Shown: positions 19,589-29,381, counted from the stretch's first letter. The stretch is DNA of 64,000 nt from Rhodoferax sp. (GCF_012927445.1 NZ_JABBPD010000007.1:186001-250000), one strand, 5' to 3'. The notes: a model not told the origin generated them from the sequence alone. A program made the numbers and translations.

Positions 19589-20929
19589 TCAGGTGGGCAA
19601 TTGCCGCGCCACCATCTCCACCACGCTGTCGATCTTGGTGTTCCACTGGTCCGCTTCGGCGCCAGCCATGAAGTTCAGGCGGCAACTGGCGCAAGAAACG
19701 ACGACGGTGTCGGCCCCGGTGGCCTCGATCTGTTCGCGCTTGATGGCCCAGGCCTTGTGGCGCAGGCCTTCGGCGCGGTTCAGCAGGAAGACGCCGGCGC
19801 CACCGCCGCAGCACCAGTTCTTCTCGGCCGTGGGCGTGGTCTCAATCAGGTTCATGCCCAGCGCCTGGAGCGCGGCGCGCGGCTCGTCCATCACCCCGCC
19901 ATGGCGGGCGAGCTTGCAGGCGTCGTGGTAGGTGATCTTGCGGTTGGCTTCTTCCCCCTTTGCCGGCAACAGCTGCAGGCGCCCGCTGCTGATTTCGCGG
20001 CCGATGTATTCAGAGACCGCCAGCACCTCAAACGGCAGCGGCTGCCCGTCAGCCAGTCGGCCCTCCCAGCGCAGCGCCGGGTAGGCGTGGCCGCACTCGG
20101 GCAGGATGACCGTTTTGGCGCCAATGACGAGCGCCTCGTCAATCAGGCGTTGCGTGGCGGCATGCTGCAGCGCCTCGCTGCCCGAAAGCAGGCCGAAATT
20201 GGCCGCCTCGAAACCGGCGCTGCGCAGCGTCCAGCGCACGCCCAGATGGTTGAGGATGCGCGCCGTGGCGGCGAGCGCGTCCTGGTACAGCAGCACGTCG
20301 ATCACGGTGCTCACCAGCATCACGTCGGCCTTCGGTTCGTCCAGCGGCAGCGCAATGCCCTGGCCGCGCAGCACGTCCAGCGTCTGCTTGAGTTCCGTCG
20401 GGCCGACGCCGAACACCGTGCCGCGGCCGGCTTGCTCCTGCGCCACTGCCTGCAATTCGAGCGGCGCCAAGCCGGCCTCAAACAACGCTTCCCGCATGAC
20501 ATTGACGCCGCGTGCCGTGTTGACGCCCATCGGGCAGATCATGCTGCAGCGGCCGCATTCGGTGCAGGAGTCGTAGACCAGTTCCTGCCATTCCTTCAGG
20601 TCGTCCACCGTGATGTCGGGCGTGAACAAACGCTTCAAAGGCGCGAAGGCCGAGGTCTCGCGCGCATGCACCCGGCGCAGCAGATCGAGCTTGCGGCTCG
20701 GGCTGTACTTGGGGTCCTGCGTGCTCTGGTAAAAATGGCAGGCTTCCGAGCAGTAGCCGCAGTTGACGCAGGCTTCAAGGTCGAGCGCCAAGCCGCGGTC
20801 GGTCTTGGCGCGCATGACGGCTTTGGCCTTCGTCACCCGCTCAGCATCGGTCAGCGCCGTGGGCTGCGCCATCTCGGGCAGGTGGTGAATGGCGTCCAGA
20901 AAGCCGTGAAAAATGTCCATGTTAATCAT
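19589..20929 (-). CDS. (Fe-S)-binding heterodisulfide reductase-like protein (DsrK/HdrD-like)
   Basis: CVNCGYCSEACHFY, CTECGRCSMICPMG ferredoxin motifs and CCG-domain motifs NWCCGGGAGVF/SCASCRLNF. Confidence 0.85.
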   Translation of the reverse strand: MINMDIFHGFLDAIHHLPEMAQPTALTDAERVTKAKAVMRAKTDRGLALDLEACVNCGYCSEACHFYQSTQDPKYSPSRKLDLLRRVHARETSAFAPLKRLFTPDITVDDLKEWQELVYDSCTECGRCSMICPMGVNTARGVNVMREALFEAGLAPLELQAVAQEQAGRGTVFGVGPTELKQTLDVLRGQGIALPLDEPKADVMLVSTVIDVLLYQDALAATARILNHLGVRWTLRSAGFEAANFGLLSGSEALQHAATQRLIDEALVIGAKTVILPECGHAYPALRWEGRLADGQPLPFEVLAVSEYIGREISSGRLQLLPAKGEEANRKITYHDACKLARHGGVMDEPRAALQALGMNLIETTPTAEKNWCCGGGAGVFLLNRAEGLRHKAWAIKREQIEATGADTVVVSCASCRLNFMAGAEADQWNTKIDSVVEMVARQLPT

Positions 20930-21606
20930 GAGCGCACCCCGCGACGACCGAAGAAAGTGGCCAGTTGCATGCGCGCCGGCAGCACCCAAAAGGCATGCAT
21001 CAGCTTGCCAAACGGAAACCACACCAGCAGCAGTTCCAGCGTCAGCAAGTGCACCGCCAGCGGACCGCGATAAATCGCATGGTCACGCGCCAGGATGGTG
21101 GCGGACGGGTCGCCAATCACCGCCATGCCGGTGATGAAGGGCAGAAAGGTGACGGTCCAGGTGATCCAGTCGTCGGCGTTCGAGATTTTCTTCAGCACCG
21201 GGTCGGTCAGGCGAAACATCATGGCCAGCAGCAGCGAGACGATGGTGGCACCGGCGGCCAGGTACATCACCAGGTCCGGCAACGCCGGCCACGACAGGCC
21301 GACCAGACGATGGACAAAGGCAATGTGCGGCGCGTAGCCCAGCAGCACGAGTGCCAGCCCGATGTGAAACACATAGGGATTGAAGGTGACCAGCGTGGCG
21401 CTGGGGTGAAAGCCGCCGCTTGGCACCATGCGGGTGAAGGCCGCGCTGAGGGCGGCCCCGGTGCCGAAGGCCTGGCGCGCCGGCGCACCGGGCGCGGGCA
21501 AGACCGGCAGGCGCCACAGGGCAAAGAGGCGCCAGCAAACGCCTACGACGAAGATCACAAGCGACACGATCAGCAAGGGACCGCGTACCCAGTCAAGGAA
21601 ATCCAT
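20926..21606 (-). CDS. Respiratory nitrate reductase gamma/DsrM-like membrane cytochrome b subunit
   Basis: Hydrophobic 226 aa protein with conserved His residues; ATGA overlap with the Fe-S protein. Confidence 0.75.
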   Translation of the reverse strand: MDFLDWVRGPLLIVSLVIFVVGVCWRLFALWRLPVLPAPGAPARQAFGTGAALSAAFTRMVPSGGFHPSATLVTFNPYVFHIGLALVLLGYAPHIAFVHRLVGLSWPALPDLVMYLAAGATIVSLLLAMMFRLTDPVLKKISNADDWITWTVTFLPFITGMAVIGDPSATILARDHAIYRGPLAVHLLTLELLLVWFPFGKLMHAFWVLPARMQLATFFGRRGVRS

Positions 21607-21771
21607 GAGACACCTTTTTCAAAATTCAACGTTGAACACTACGGCGCATCTTGCGGCCGTCCATTGCTGTTCGTCAAGCCGGGGCCACGCGACGGGCGGT
21701 GCGGAGGCGGTACGGCAGGCAGCCCCGGCCGCATTCGACCTGATGGCAAAAGTGGCCGCACATTTGGGATA

Positions 21772-23169
21772 TCAGTGCTCGGCGTGCAGCTTGGCGTGAA
21801 TGCGCCGCGTCGTGTACCAGACCGCCCACAGCACCAGCGGCACCAGCGCGCCGGCCGCCATTTCCGGGTTCAGCGGCACGCCCGCCGCCTTGAGCGCCTT
21901 GCCGCCATAGAGCAGCAGGCTGATGACGTAATACGAGATGGCGGCGATCGACAGCCCTTCCACCGTGCTTTGCAGACGCAGCTGCAGCTCCTGCCCGCGT
22001 GTCAGCTTTTCCAGCAGTTGCTGGTTTTGCACTTCGGTGGCAATGTCGACCCGTGTGCGCAGCAGCGCGCTGGTGCGCGACACCCGTTCCGACAGCGAGG
22101 CCAGCCGCTGCGCCGTCGCCGCCACCGTGGCCATGGCCGGCGACAGGCGCCGCTGCATGAACTCGCCAATGGTCTGGGTGCCGGAGATCGCTTTCTCGCG
22201 CAGCTCGGTGATGCGCTGGCCGACCAGCGTGTCGTAGGCCCGCGTCGCCGAGAAGCGGTAGATGTGCTCGGCCGTGGCGCGCTCGACCCGGGCCGCCAGC
22301 GAGACCAGCGTGTCGAGCAAGTCCTGATCGGAGGCAGTCTTGTGTTCCAGCCGCGCCGTGATGCCGGCCAGCGCGTCTTCGGCCTCGGCCAGCATCGGCC
22401 CGAGTTGCTTGGCCACCGGCAGGCCACGCAGCGCCATCAAACGGTAGGTTTCCAGCTCCAGCAGGCGCTGCGAGATGCGCCCGGTGCGGGTCTCGCTGGT
22501 GCCGGGCGGCGCCACCACCAGCATGCGCTCAAAACCGTCGGCGCCGATGCGGAACTCGGTTAGCGCCCACGAGTGGCCCTGGGCCTGCCCTGGCGTCAGC
22601 AGCGGGTTCGGCACATGGCCCAGCTGCGAAGCCACCACGGTGCGGCCGCCAAACCAGGCTTGCGCCTGCGCCATCAGGGCCCGCTGGTCGGTCAAATCGC
22701 CGTGCAGCATGGCCATCTGGATGGCGGCCACGGTACGTCCGGGAATGCTGCGCAGCCAGTCCGGCGCCACCACCAGGGCCGACAACAAATCCGGCTCTTC
22801 GGCCCCGAGCAGCGCCCCGGCGGGCAGCGCCTGCACGATGGAGTAACGCGTGAACTCGGTGTGCCGCTCCCACTTGACGGTGTAACCCTCAAAACGCAGC
22901 CGCAAAAAATTGCCGTGTAAACGGTCCAGCGGCAGCTCCTGCTGGCCGGGCAGGCGGCGCAGATGGGCGCATTCCTGCTCGCGCGTGACGCCCGCATTCA
23001 GCACCGCCACGTAGATGATGAGCGCCGGCAGGCGCACCCGCGCCGACGGCCGCGCATGCACCTCGTTGTGCAGCGTGACCCGCAGCGGATCATCCGGCGG
23101 CAGCAGGGAGGTCAGGGGCGCAAGAGCGGTTGGAGCGGACCGGGGGTCCAGTGGGGCGGTAGGTTGCAT
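21772..23169 (-). CDS. DUF3422 family membrane protein
   Basis: LHNEVHARPSARVRLPALIIYVAVLN...LPLDRLHGNFLRLRFEGYTVKWERHTEFTRYS; C-terminal TM. Confidence 0.85.
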   Translation of the reverse strand: MQPTAPLDPRSAPTALAPLTSLLPPDDPLRVTLHNEVHARPSARVRLPALIIYVAVLNAGVTREQECAHLRRLPGQQELPLDRLHGNFLRLRFEGYTVKWERHTEFTRYSIVQALPAGALLGAEEPDLLSALVVAPDWLRSIPGRTVAAIQMAMLHGDLTDQRALMAQAQAWFGGRTVVASQLGHVPNPLLTPGQAQGHSWALTEFRIGADGFERMLVVAPPGTSETRTGRISQRLLELETYRLMALRGLPVAKQLGPMLAEAEDALAGITARLEHKTASDQDLLDTLVSLAARVERATAEHIYRFSATRAYDTLVGQRITELREKAISGTQTIGEFMQRRLSPAMATVAATAQRLASLSERVSRTSALLRTRVDIATEVQNQQLLEKLTRGQELQLRLQSTVEGLSIAAISYYVISLLLYGGKALKAAGVPLNPEMAAGALVPLVLWAVWYTTRRIHAKLHAEH

Positions 23170-23206
23170 GCGGGCTATTTTGCCGTCAATCAGCACGGGG
23201 GCAGGT

Positions 23207-23857
23207 TCAGGCCAGTTCCGACACGTAGTCCGCCACCATCGGCCGCAGCCGTGGCGGTTTGTGTTTGCTCACTGTCCCGATGTTGATGCAGCACACCGCC
23301 TGTTCGTACTCGTGCAGGCCGAACAGGGTGCGCAGAGGCGGCGAGGCCAGCGCCTGGCCGCTGGTCAGGCCGGTGCCGAAACCGGCGGCATGGGCCGACA
23401 GCACGATGTTCTGAATCGCGCAGCCAAAGGACACCAGCCGCTCGGCATCGCTCACCTCCGCTTCACCCGCCTCGGGGTGTTGGGCACCCTGCGCCGGTGC
23501 ACTGTCTTTCGGCGCGTTCGGGTCGGTCAGTCGCGCAATAGCCAGCATCAGAAACGGGGCGCGGTGCGCCTTCTCGCGCGCGCTGTCGATTTGTGCCGGG
23601 GTGGCGTTCGGGTCGCGCGCCAGCAGCGCCAGCCCAAACACCTCGGCCAGCTGCTCACGCCGGGCGGCCGGCACGATGACGAAGCGCCAGGGCAGCAACT
23701 GGCCGTGGTCCGGCGCGGCGGCCGCGGTGCCCAGAATGTCCTGCAGTTGTTGTGGCGAGGGGCCGGGCGCCAGCAGCCGCCGGGGCGAGACGTTTTGGCG
23801 CGAGTGGATCAGCGCGTTGGCAAATTCCGATAACTCTTTGCCAGTCGGGATGTCCAT
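23207..23857 (-). CDS. Nitroreductase family protein
   Basis: ALIHSRQNVSPRRLLAPGPSPQQLQDILGTAAAAPDHGQLLPWRFVIV. Confidence 0.85.
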   Translation of the reverse strand: MDIPTGKELSEFANALIHSRQNVSPRRLLAPGPSPQQLQDILGTAAAAPDHGQLLPWRFVIVPAARREQLAEVFGLALLARDPNATPAQIDSAREKAHRAPFLMLAIARLTDPNAPKDSAPAQGAQHPEAGEAEVSDAERLVSFGCAIQNIVLSAHAAGFGTGLTSGQALASPPLRTLFGLHEYEQAVCCINIGTVSKHKPPRLRPMVADYVSELA

Positions 23858-23941
23858 CAGGCGTTCCTTGGTTGAGTGCAGCAAGCGCGCGGTTTTGACA
23901 GCCGCGCAGTACGGCAAGTTTGCCCTACTGCGCCAGGTCGT

Positions 23942-24010
23942 GCCAGCAAGACCGTCGAACTGGCGGGAATCTCCCGCCAGACGCTGCGGGAGAAAATTTC
24001 GATCCGTTGA
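23942..24010 (+). pseudogene. Possible remnant of a Fis-type HTH C-terminus
   Basis: Translation ASKTVELAGISRQTLREKISIR* resembles the C-terminal HTH of Fis/NtrC proteins; no plausible upstream gene body. Confidence 0.35.
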
Positions 24011-24021
24011 ACAACGAACGT

Positions 24022-24558
24022 TTAACGAATCTTGTCGATGGAAAACCTTTTTTCATTCACCTGCGGCGTGATCAGGGCGTAGCCGCGGTTTTGCCAGTGC
24101 ATCAGCTCGGTGATGGCCGAGGGTGTTACCTCTACAAAATCATGCAGGTCATTGGCGGTGTATTGGTAGTCCTGCATCGCCAGACCGCACACCTTGAACT
24201 TCACGCCCATGCCCGCGTAGTAGCGCATGCGTTGCACCACCTCGGTGTACTGCGCTTCGTTCTTGCGTGCCAGCGTCACAATCTCGGTGCCGTGCAGCAG
24301 CACGATGACGCTCATGTCTTCCGGAAACATGCTGTAGGGGGCCTCGGTCAGCGGGTTGACCAGGCTGCGCAACCAGTAGAGCGCAGACCCCAGTTTGGCC
24401 GGATCGTCCAGGTAGATATCCACCAGCGCTTTGGGATTCTGGTAAGGCGTCTGGATGAATTTCGCCTGCGCCATGGCGGGCGGGCTGGCCAGGCCACACA
24501 GCAGCGCGGCCGTTGTGCACAGGCGACCAAGAAACCAACGGGGGGTGAGGCGTCGCAC
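24022..24558 (-). CDS. DsrE family protein with signal peptide
   Basis: Signal peptide; DMSVIVLLHGTEIVTLARKNEAQY...RMRYYAGMGVKFKVCGLAMQDYQY. Confidence 0.75.
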   Translation of the reverse strand: MRRLTPRWFLGRLCTTAALLCGLASPPAMAQAKFIQTPYQNPKALVDIYLDDPAKLGSALYWLRSLVNPLTEAPYSMFPEDMSVIVLLHGTEIVTLARKNEAQYTEVVQRMRYYAGMGVKFKVCGLAMQDYQYTANDLHDFVEVTPSAITELMHWQNRGYALITPQVNEKRFSIDKIR

Positions 24559-24729
24559 GGCATTCTCCTTCGGAATAAAACTTGGCTGCTGGTGTCGGCC
24601 TTTCAGCCCGGCTTTTTCAGGTTATTGTTAGCTGGCAAGGCAATTTCTGCAAGGCCGGGGATTCCCGGGTTGTGAGCGAAAATAGTGCGACTTGCCGTCC
24701 GTGCCTGACAACTGTTGACTGGAGCCACG

Positions 24730-25260
24730 ATGAATTGCCTGACCACTGCCTGGAGCGCCCACGAGCCCGAGTTACGCGGCTGGCTGCGGCGTCGGCTGGA
24801 CAATCCGGCGGAGGCCGATGACCTGCTGCAGGACTTGTTTCTCAAAGCCCTGAGCCAGGGCGAGCAGTTTTGTTCCGTGCAAAACGCGCGCGCCTGGCTG
24901 TTCGAGGTGGCCCGCAACACGCTGGCCGATCGCCTGCGGGTGACGCGCGACACCCTGGCCTTGCCCGAGGACTTGCCGGCACCGGCGGACGAGCTCGATA
25001 CGGTGGACACCCTGACCGCCTGCCTGACGCGCGTGCTCAGCGAGTTGAGTGCCGAAGACCGCGAGGCCATCACGCTGTGCGATCTGCAGGGCCTGTCGCA
25101 AGCCGAGTTTGCCCAGCGCCGCGGCCTGAGCCTGAGCGGCGCCAAGTCCCGCGTGCAGCGGGCGCGGCAACGCCTGCGCGAGCGCATGACGCAGGGCTGC
25201 CAGGTGCAGCTGAGCGAGTCCGGCCAGGTGAGCGACTTCGTGCCGCGCCCGTCCACCTGA
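24730..25260 (+). CDS. ECF/SigZ-like RNA polymerase sigma factor
   Basis: AEADDLLQDLFLKAL region 2; AITLCDLQGLSQAEFAQRRGLSLSGAKSRVQRARQRLRERM region 4. Confidence 0.88.
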   Translation: MNCLTTAWSAHEPELRGWLRRRLDNPAEADDLLQDLFLKALSQGEQFCSVQNARAWLFEVARNTLADRLRVTRDTLALPEDLPAPADELDTVDTLTACLTRVLSELSAEDREAITLCDLQGLSQAEFAQRRGLSLSGAKSRVQRARQRLRERMTQGCQVQLSESGQVSDFVPRPST

Positions 25261-25263
25261 AGA

Positions 25264-25312
25264 TGCTATGTTTTTAATAGCTATCTGCGTAGGATCGACG
25301 GGGGCTTGCGGT
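25264..25312 (-). repeat. Dispersed repeat copy (reverse orientation)
   Basis: Reverse complement gcaagcccccgtcgatcctacgcagatagctattaaaaacatagca aligns with the family. Confidence 0.7.
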
Positions 25313-25374
25313 CGATTTGATATATATTTCTATAAAAACTGCGTCTTTCGGCGTGCTGGTTCGTCTTCTTGGGT

Positions 25375-26421
25375 ATGAATTCCAAAACTCTTACGCTGAA
25401 AAACTGGCCGGCGCGCCAGCCCCTGGCCTTCCTGCTGCTGGCGCTCGTGGCCTGGCTGGCGCTGTACCAAACGCTGATGCCGGCCTCGGAGGCGCTGGTG
25501 GCGGCTTTGCCGGTGGACCGCAGCAGCCACTTGGGCGGGGCCTTGCAGTTTTTCTTGTACGACACGCCCAAGGTGCTGTTGCTGCTGACCGGCGTGGTGT
25601 TCGTCATGGGCATGATCAACAGCTACTTCACGCCGGAGCGCACCCGCGCCTTGCTGGCCGGTCGCAGCGAGGGCGTGGCCAATGTGATGGCGGCGTCCTT
25701 GGGCATCGTGACCCCGTTTTGCTCGTGCTCGGCGGTGCCGCTGTTCATCGGTTTTGTGCAGGCCGGCGTGCCGCTGGGGGTGACGTTTTCGTTCCTGATC
25801 TCGGCGCCGATGGTCAACGAGGTGGCGCTCACCTTGCTGTTCGGCCTGTTTGGCTGGAAAGTGGCGCTGCTGTACCTCGGCCTGGGCCTGTCGGTGGCGA
25901 TCGTGGCCGGCTGGATCATTGGCCGCCTGAAGATGGAAGCCTACCTGGAAGACTGGGTGCGCGACATGCCCCGGACCTCGGCCGCGTTTGAAGCGACCGG
26001 CCTGACGCTGGCGGACCGGCTGCAAGGCGGCTTCAATGCCGTGCGCGAGATTGTGGGCAAGGTCTGGCCCTACATCCTGGGCGGGATTGCCTTGGGCGCC
26101 TTGATCCACGGCTATGTGCCGGAAGATTTCATGGCCAGCTTCATGGGCCGCGACGCCTGGTGGTCGGTGCCGCTGGCCGTCATCATTGGCGTGCCGATGT
26201 ACACCAACGCCGCCGGCATCATTCCGATCGTGCAGGCGCTGCTGGCCAAGGGCGCGGCCCTGGGCACGGTGCTGGCGTTCATGATGAGCGTGATTGCCTT
26301 GTCGCTGCCCGAGATGATCATCTTGCGCAAGGTGTTAAAAATCAGGCTGATTGCCACGTTTGTCGGCGTCGTGGCGAGCGGCATTTTGCTGGTCGGCTAT
26401 GTCTTCAACGCCGTGCTGTAA
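25375..26421 (+). CDS. Permease (ArsP/DUF318-like), copy 1
   Basis: TPFCSCSAVPLFIGFVQAGVPLGVTFSFLISAPMVNEVAL and GVPMYTNAAGIIPIVQALLAKGAALGTVLAFMM. Confidence 0.88.
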   Translation: MNSKTLTLKNWPARQPLAFLLLALVAWLALYQTLMPASEALVAALPVDRSSHLGGALQFFLYDTPKVLLLLTGVVFVMGMINSYFTPERTRALLAGRSEGVANVMAASLGIVTPFCSCSAVPLFIGFVQAGVPLGVTFSFLISAPMVNEVALTLLFGLFGWKVALLYLGLGLSVAIVAGWIIGRLKMEAYLEDWVRDMPRTSAAFEATGLTLADRLQGGFNAVREIVGKVWPYILGGIALGALIHGYVPEDFMASFMGRDAWWSVPLAVIIGVPMYTNAAGIIPIVQALLAKGAALGTVLAFMMSVIALSLPEMIILRKVLKIRLIATFVGVVASGILLVGYVFNAVL

Positions 26422-26464
26422 CGCGGCGCCCCTTTCATTTTTTACTTTCTCAGCAGGAACCCTC

Positions 26465-26701
26465 ATGGACATCAAAGTACTCGGCACCGGTTGCACCAAC
26501 TGCAAAAACACCGTTGCCCTCATCGAGCAGGTGGCCCAGGCCAAAGGCGTCACCATTCAGCTGCAAAAGGTGGAAGAGCTGCGCGACATCATGGGCTATG
26601 GCGTCATGAGCACGCCCGGCGTCGTCATCAACGGCAAAGTGGTGCACGCCGGCGGTGTGCCCAGCCGCGACAAGATTGAACAGTGGTTCACCGCGCAATG
26701 A
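26465..26701 (+). CDS. Thioredoxin-family redox-disulfide protein, copy 1
   Basis: MDIKVLGTGCTNCKNTVALIEQ (CTNC) ...MSTPGVVINGKVVHAG. Confidence 0.9.
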   Translation: MDIKVLGTGCTNCKNTVALIEQVAQAKGVTIQLQKVEELRDIMGYGVMSTPGVVINGKVVHAGGVPSRDKIEQWFTAQ

Positions 26702-27702
26702 GTGACGACCACGACCACGACCACGACCACGATCACGGCCATGCGCATGCGCACAGCCACGCCCCGGCCAACTTCAACCGCGCTTTTGCCATCGGCATTG
26801 TGCTCAACATCGTCTTTGTGGCGATTGAGGCGTTTTACGGCTGGCGCATCAACTCGCTCGCTTTGCTGGCCGATGCCGGTCACAACCTGAGTGACGTGGC
26901 CGGCCTGGTGCTGGCGTGGGGCGGCGCACTGGCCGGTCGCTTGCGACCGGATGCGCGGCACACCTACGGCTGGCAGCGGGCCTCGATCCTGGCGGCGTTC
27001 CTCAATGCGCTGCTGCTGTTGGTGGCGATGGGGTCGCTGGTGTGGGAAGCGGTGCATCGGCTGGCTTCGCCGCAGCCCATGGAGGGGCTGACCATCATGG
27101 CCGTGGCGGCGGTCGGCATCGTGGTCAACACCGCCACCGCGCTGCTCTTCATGCGCGGGCGGGAACAGGACTTGAACATCCGTGGCGCCTTCCTGCACAT
27201 GGCGGCTGACGCCCTGGTGTCGGCCGGTGTCATGGTGGCGGGTGGTCTGGCCTTGTGGCTGGGCTGGAACTGGCTGGACCCGGTGATGAGCCTGTTGATT
27301 GCCGTTGTCATCGTGATCGGCACTTGGGATCTGTTCCGGCAGTCGCTGCACCTGCTGTTCGACGGAGTGCCCGACAGCGTGAATCCGCAAGCGGTGTACG
27401 ACTTTCTGGCGGCACTGCCCGGCGTGGCGCGCGTGCATGATCTGCACATCTGGGCGACGGGCACGTCGCAAGTGGCCCTGACTGCGCATCTGGTGATGCC
27501 GCACGGGCATGCCGACGATGTTTTTCTGAAGCACGCGACCGATCAGTTGCACGCCCGCTTCGAGATCACGCATGTGACGTTGCAGGTGATGCAGGAGGCC
27601 TTCACCACGCCGTGTGCCGCACCACCGGACCTTGACGCCAGCGCCCGGCTGGCGGTTGAAATAACCGATGCGCACCCGGCGCACCATGGCCATGCCCACT
27701 GA
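26698..27702 (+). CDS. Cation diffusion facilitator transporter with His/Asp-rich N-terminus
   Basis: MSDDHDHDHDHDHGHAHAHSHAP...LLADAGHNLSDVAGLVLAWGGALAGRLRPDARHTYGWQR. Confidence 0.92.
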   Translation: MSDDHDHDHDHDHGHAHAHSHAPANFNRAFAIGIVLNIVFVAIEAFYGWRINSLALLADAGHNLSDVAGLVLAWGGALAGRLRPDARHTYGWQRASILAAFLNALLLLVAMGSLVWEAVHRLASPQPMEGLTIMAVAAVGIVVNTATALLFMRGREQDLNIRGAFLHMAADALVSAGVMVAGGLALWLGWNWLDPVMSLLIAVVIVIGTWDLFRQSLHLLFDGVPDSVNPQAVYDFLAALPGVARVHDLHIWATGTSQVALTAHLVMPHGHADDVFLKHATDQLHARFEITHVTLQVMQEAFTTPCAAPPDLDASARLAVEITDAHPAHHGHAH

Positions 27703-29008
27703 GGCATCCCCCGTCACCTTGCCGCTCAACAGTTCGGCGGAAGCCCTGAACCGGGGCTGTTTTTGTCGCACCCTGAACCAGACCCGTTTGCAGGCGCACA
27801 TTGAGGGCGATCCGAGCCTTCACGGGCTACTGCACAACATCGCGCAGACGCGGCCGCACCTGTTCTCGTCCACGGTGGTGTTTCTCTCCAGCGCGATGGA
27901 ACAACAGATCACGGCCACCGTGGCGGCGATCGAGCGCGTCGCTGCGCTGCCGGCCTATCGGGCCCAGGCCTTGGCGCGCGCGCCGGCCATCGCGCAGCAG
28001 GCATTGGGTCCGCTCGGTGCCTGCATGGGTTATGACTTTCATCTGGAAGCCGGCGGCCCCAAGCTGATCGAGATCAACACCAACGCCGGCGGTGCCTTGC
28101 TCAATGCCGCGCTGGCACGCGCGCAACAGACCTGTTGCGCGGCGATGGACTGGGCCTTCACGCCCAATGCCCGCCTTGACTCGTTGGAGCAGACGTTTTT
28201 TGACATGTTCCTGGCCGAATGGCGCCGCCAGCGCGGCAACCCGCCGCTGGGCTCGGTCGTCATCGTGGACGACGATCCGGCTGCGCAATACCTGGCGCCG
28301 GAGTTTGAGATGTTCCGGCAACTGTTTCAGCGCCAGGGCGTGGCCGCCAGCATTGCCGACCCGAGCGAACTGGTGTGGCGAGACGGCCGGCTGTGGCACC
28401 GGGACGCGCCGGTGGACTTGGTCTACAACCGCCTGACCGATTTTTATCTGGCGGAACCGGCGCACCAGGCTTTGCAAAGCGCCTATGCGGCCGGTGCCGT
28501 GGTCCTGACACCCGACCCGCACGCCCATGCCATGTACGCCGACAAACGCAACCTCATCGCCCTCAGCGAGGACGAGTTGCTGGCCGCCTGGGGCGTTTCA
28601 GCCGCCGACCGCTGCCTGCTCGCGGCGGGCGTGCCGCAGACCCGGCTGGTGACGCCGGAGCGTGCCGATGCGTTGTGGGCGCAGCGCCGCCAGCTCTTTT
28701 TCAAGCCGGTGGCCGGCTTTGGCGCCAAGGCCGCTTACCGCGGCGACAAGCTGACGCGCCGGGTCTGGGGCGAGATTCTGGCCGGCGACTTTGTGGCGCA
28801 GGCGCTGGTGCCGCCGAGCGAACGCCTGATTGAAGTCGACGGTGTCCAGGCCGATCTCAAGTTCGATATTCGCGCCTACACCTACGCCGGCCAGGTGCAA
28901 CTGCTGGCGGCCCGCATGTACACGGGGCAGACGACCAACTTCCGCACGCAAGGCGGCGGCTTTGCCCCGGTGATCGTGGTGCCGCCCGACCGAGTGGCTC
29001 ATGTGTGA
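27686..29008 (+). CDS. Glutathione synthase/ATP-grasp-like protein
   Basis: GPKLIEINTNAGGALLN, LFFKPVAGFGAKAAYRGDKLTRRVWGEILAGDFVAQALVPPSER, VDGVQADLKFDIRAYTYAGQVQLLAARMYTGQTTNFRTQGGGFAPV. Confidence 0.65.
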   Translation: MAMPTEASPVTLPLNSSAEALNRGCFCRTLNQTRLQAHIEGDPSLHGLLHNIAQTRPHLFSSTVVFLSSAMEQQITATVAAIERVAALPAYRAQALARAPAIAQQALGPLGACMGYDFHLEAGGPKLIEINTNAGGALLNAALARAQQTCCAAMDWAFTPNARLDSLEQTFFDMFLAEWRRQRGNPPLGSVVIVDDDPAAQYLAPEFEMFRQLFQRQGVAASIADPSELVWRDGRLWHRDAPVDLVYNRLTDFYLAEPAHQALQSAYAAGAVVLTPDPHAHAMYADKRNLIALSEDELLAAWGVSAADRCLLAAGVPQTRLVTPERADALWAQRRQLFFKPVAGFGAKAAYRGDKLTRRVWGEILAGDFVAQALVPPSERLIEVDGVQADLKFDIRAYTYAGQVQLLAARMYTGQTTNFRTQGGGFAPVIVVPPDRVAHV

Positions 29009-29113
29009 AGTGTTCGACGGCAGGGCCCCGAATTTTGACAACCATCAACAAGACCGAAAGCTCAGCCGCGTTCTCCAGTCCAAAAAATCACTGGAAATGC
29101 TGTAATAGTCACC

Positions 29114-29365
29114 ATGAATACGCCACTACACCATTTCTCAGAGCTTTTTGCCCAATTGGGCCTGCCAGCCGATGAGCAGGAAATTCGGCAATTTATTGCG
29201 ACGCACACGCCGCTGGCCGAAAACATCGCGCTCGCGGATGCGCCCTTCTGGACCAAGCCCCAGGCCGCCTTCCTGCGCGAAGAAATTCTCAAGGATGCCG
29301 ACTGGGCGGAGCTGGTTGACCAGCTGAATGTGGCGCTTCGAGCGGCACCCTCCAAAGGCCTCTGA
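29114..29365 (+). CDS. DUF2789 family protein
   Basis: MNTPLHHFSELFAQLGLPADEQEIRQFIATHTPLAENIALADAPFWTKPQAAFLREEI. Confidence 0.85.
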   Translation: MNTPLHHFSELFAQLGLPADEQEIRQFIATHTPLAENIALADAPFWTKPQAAFLREEILKDADWAELVDQLNVALRAAPSKGL

Positions 29366-29381
29366 GCGGACGCGCCGGCGG

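Noticed and set aside
19409-21073. 554-aa plus-strand ORF
   Set aside because: Shadow of the minus-strand Fe-S protein gene; no recognisable domain.
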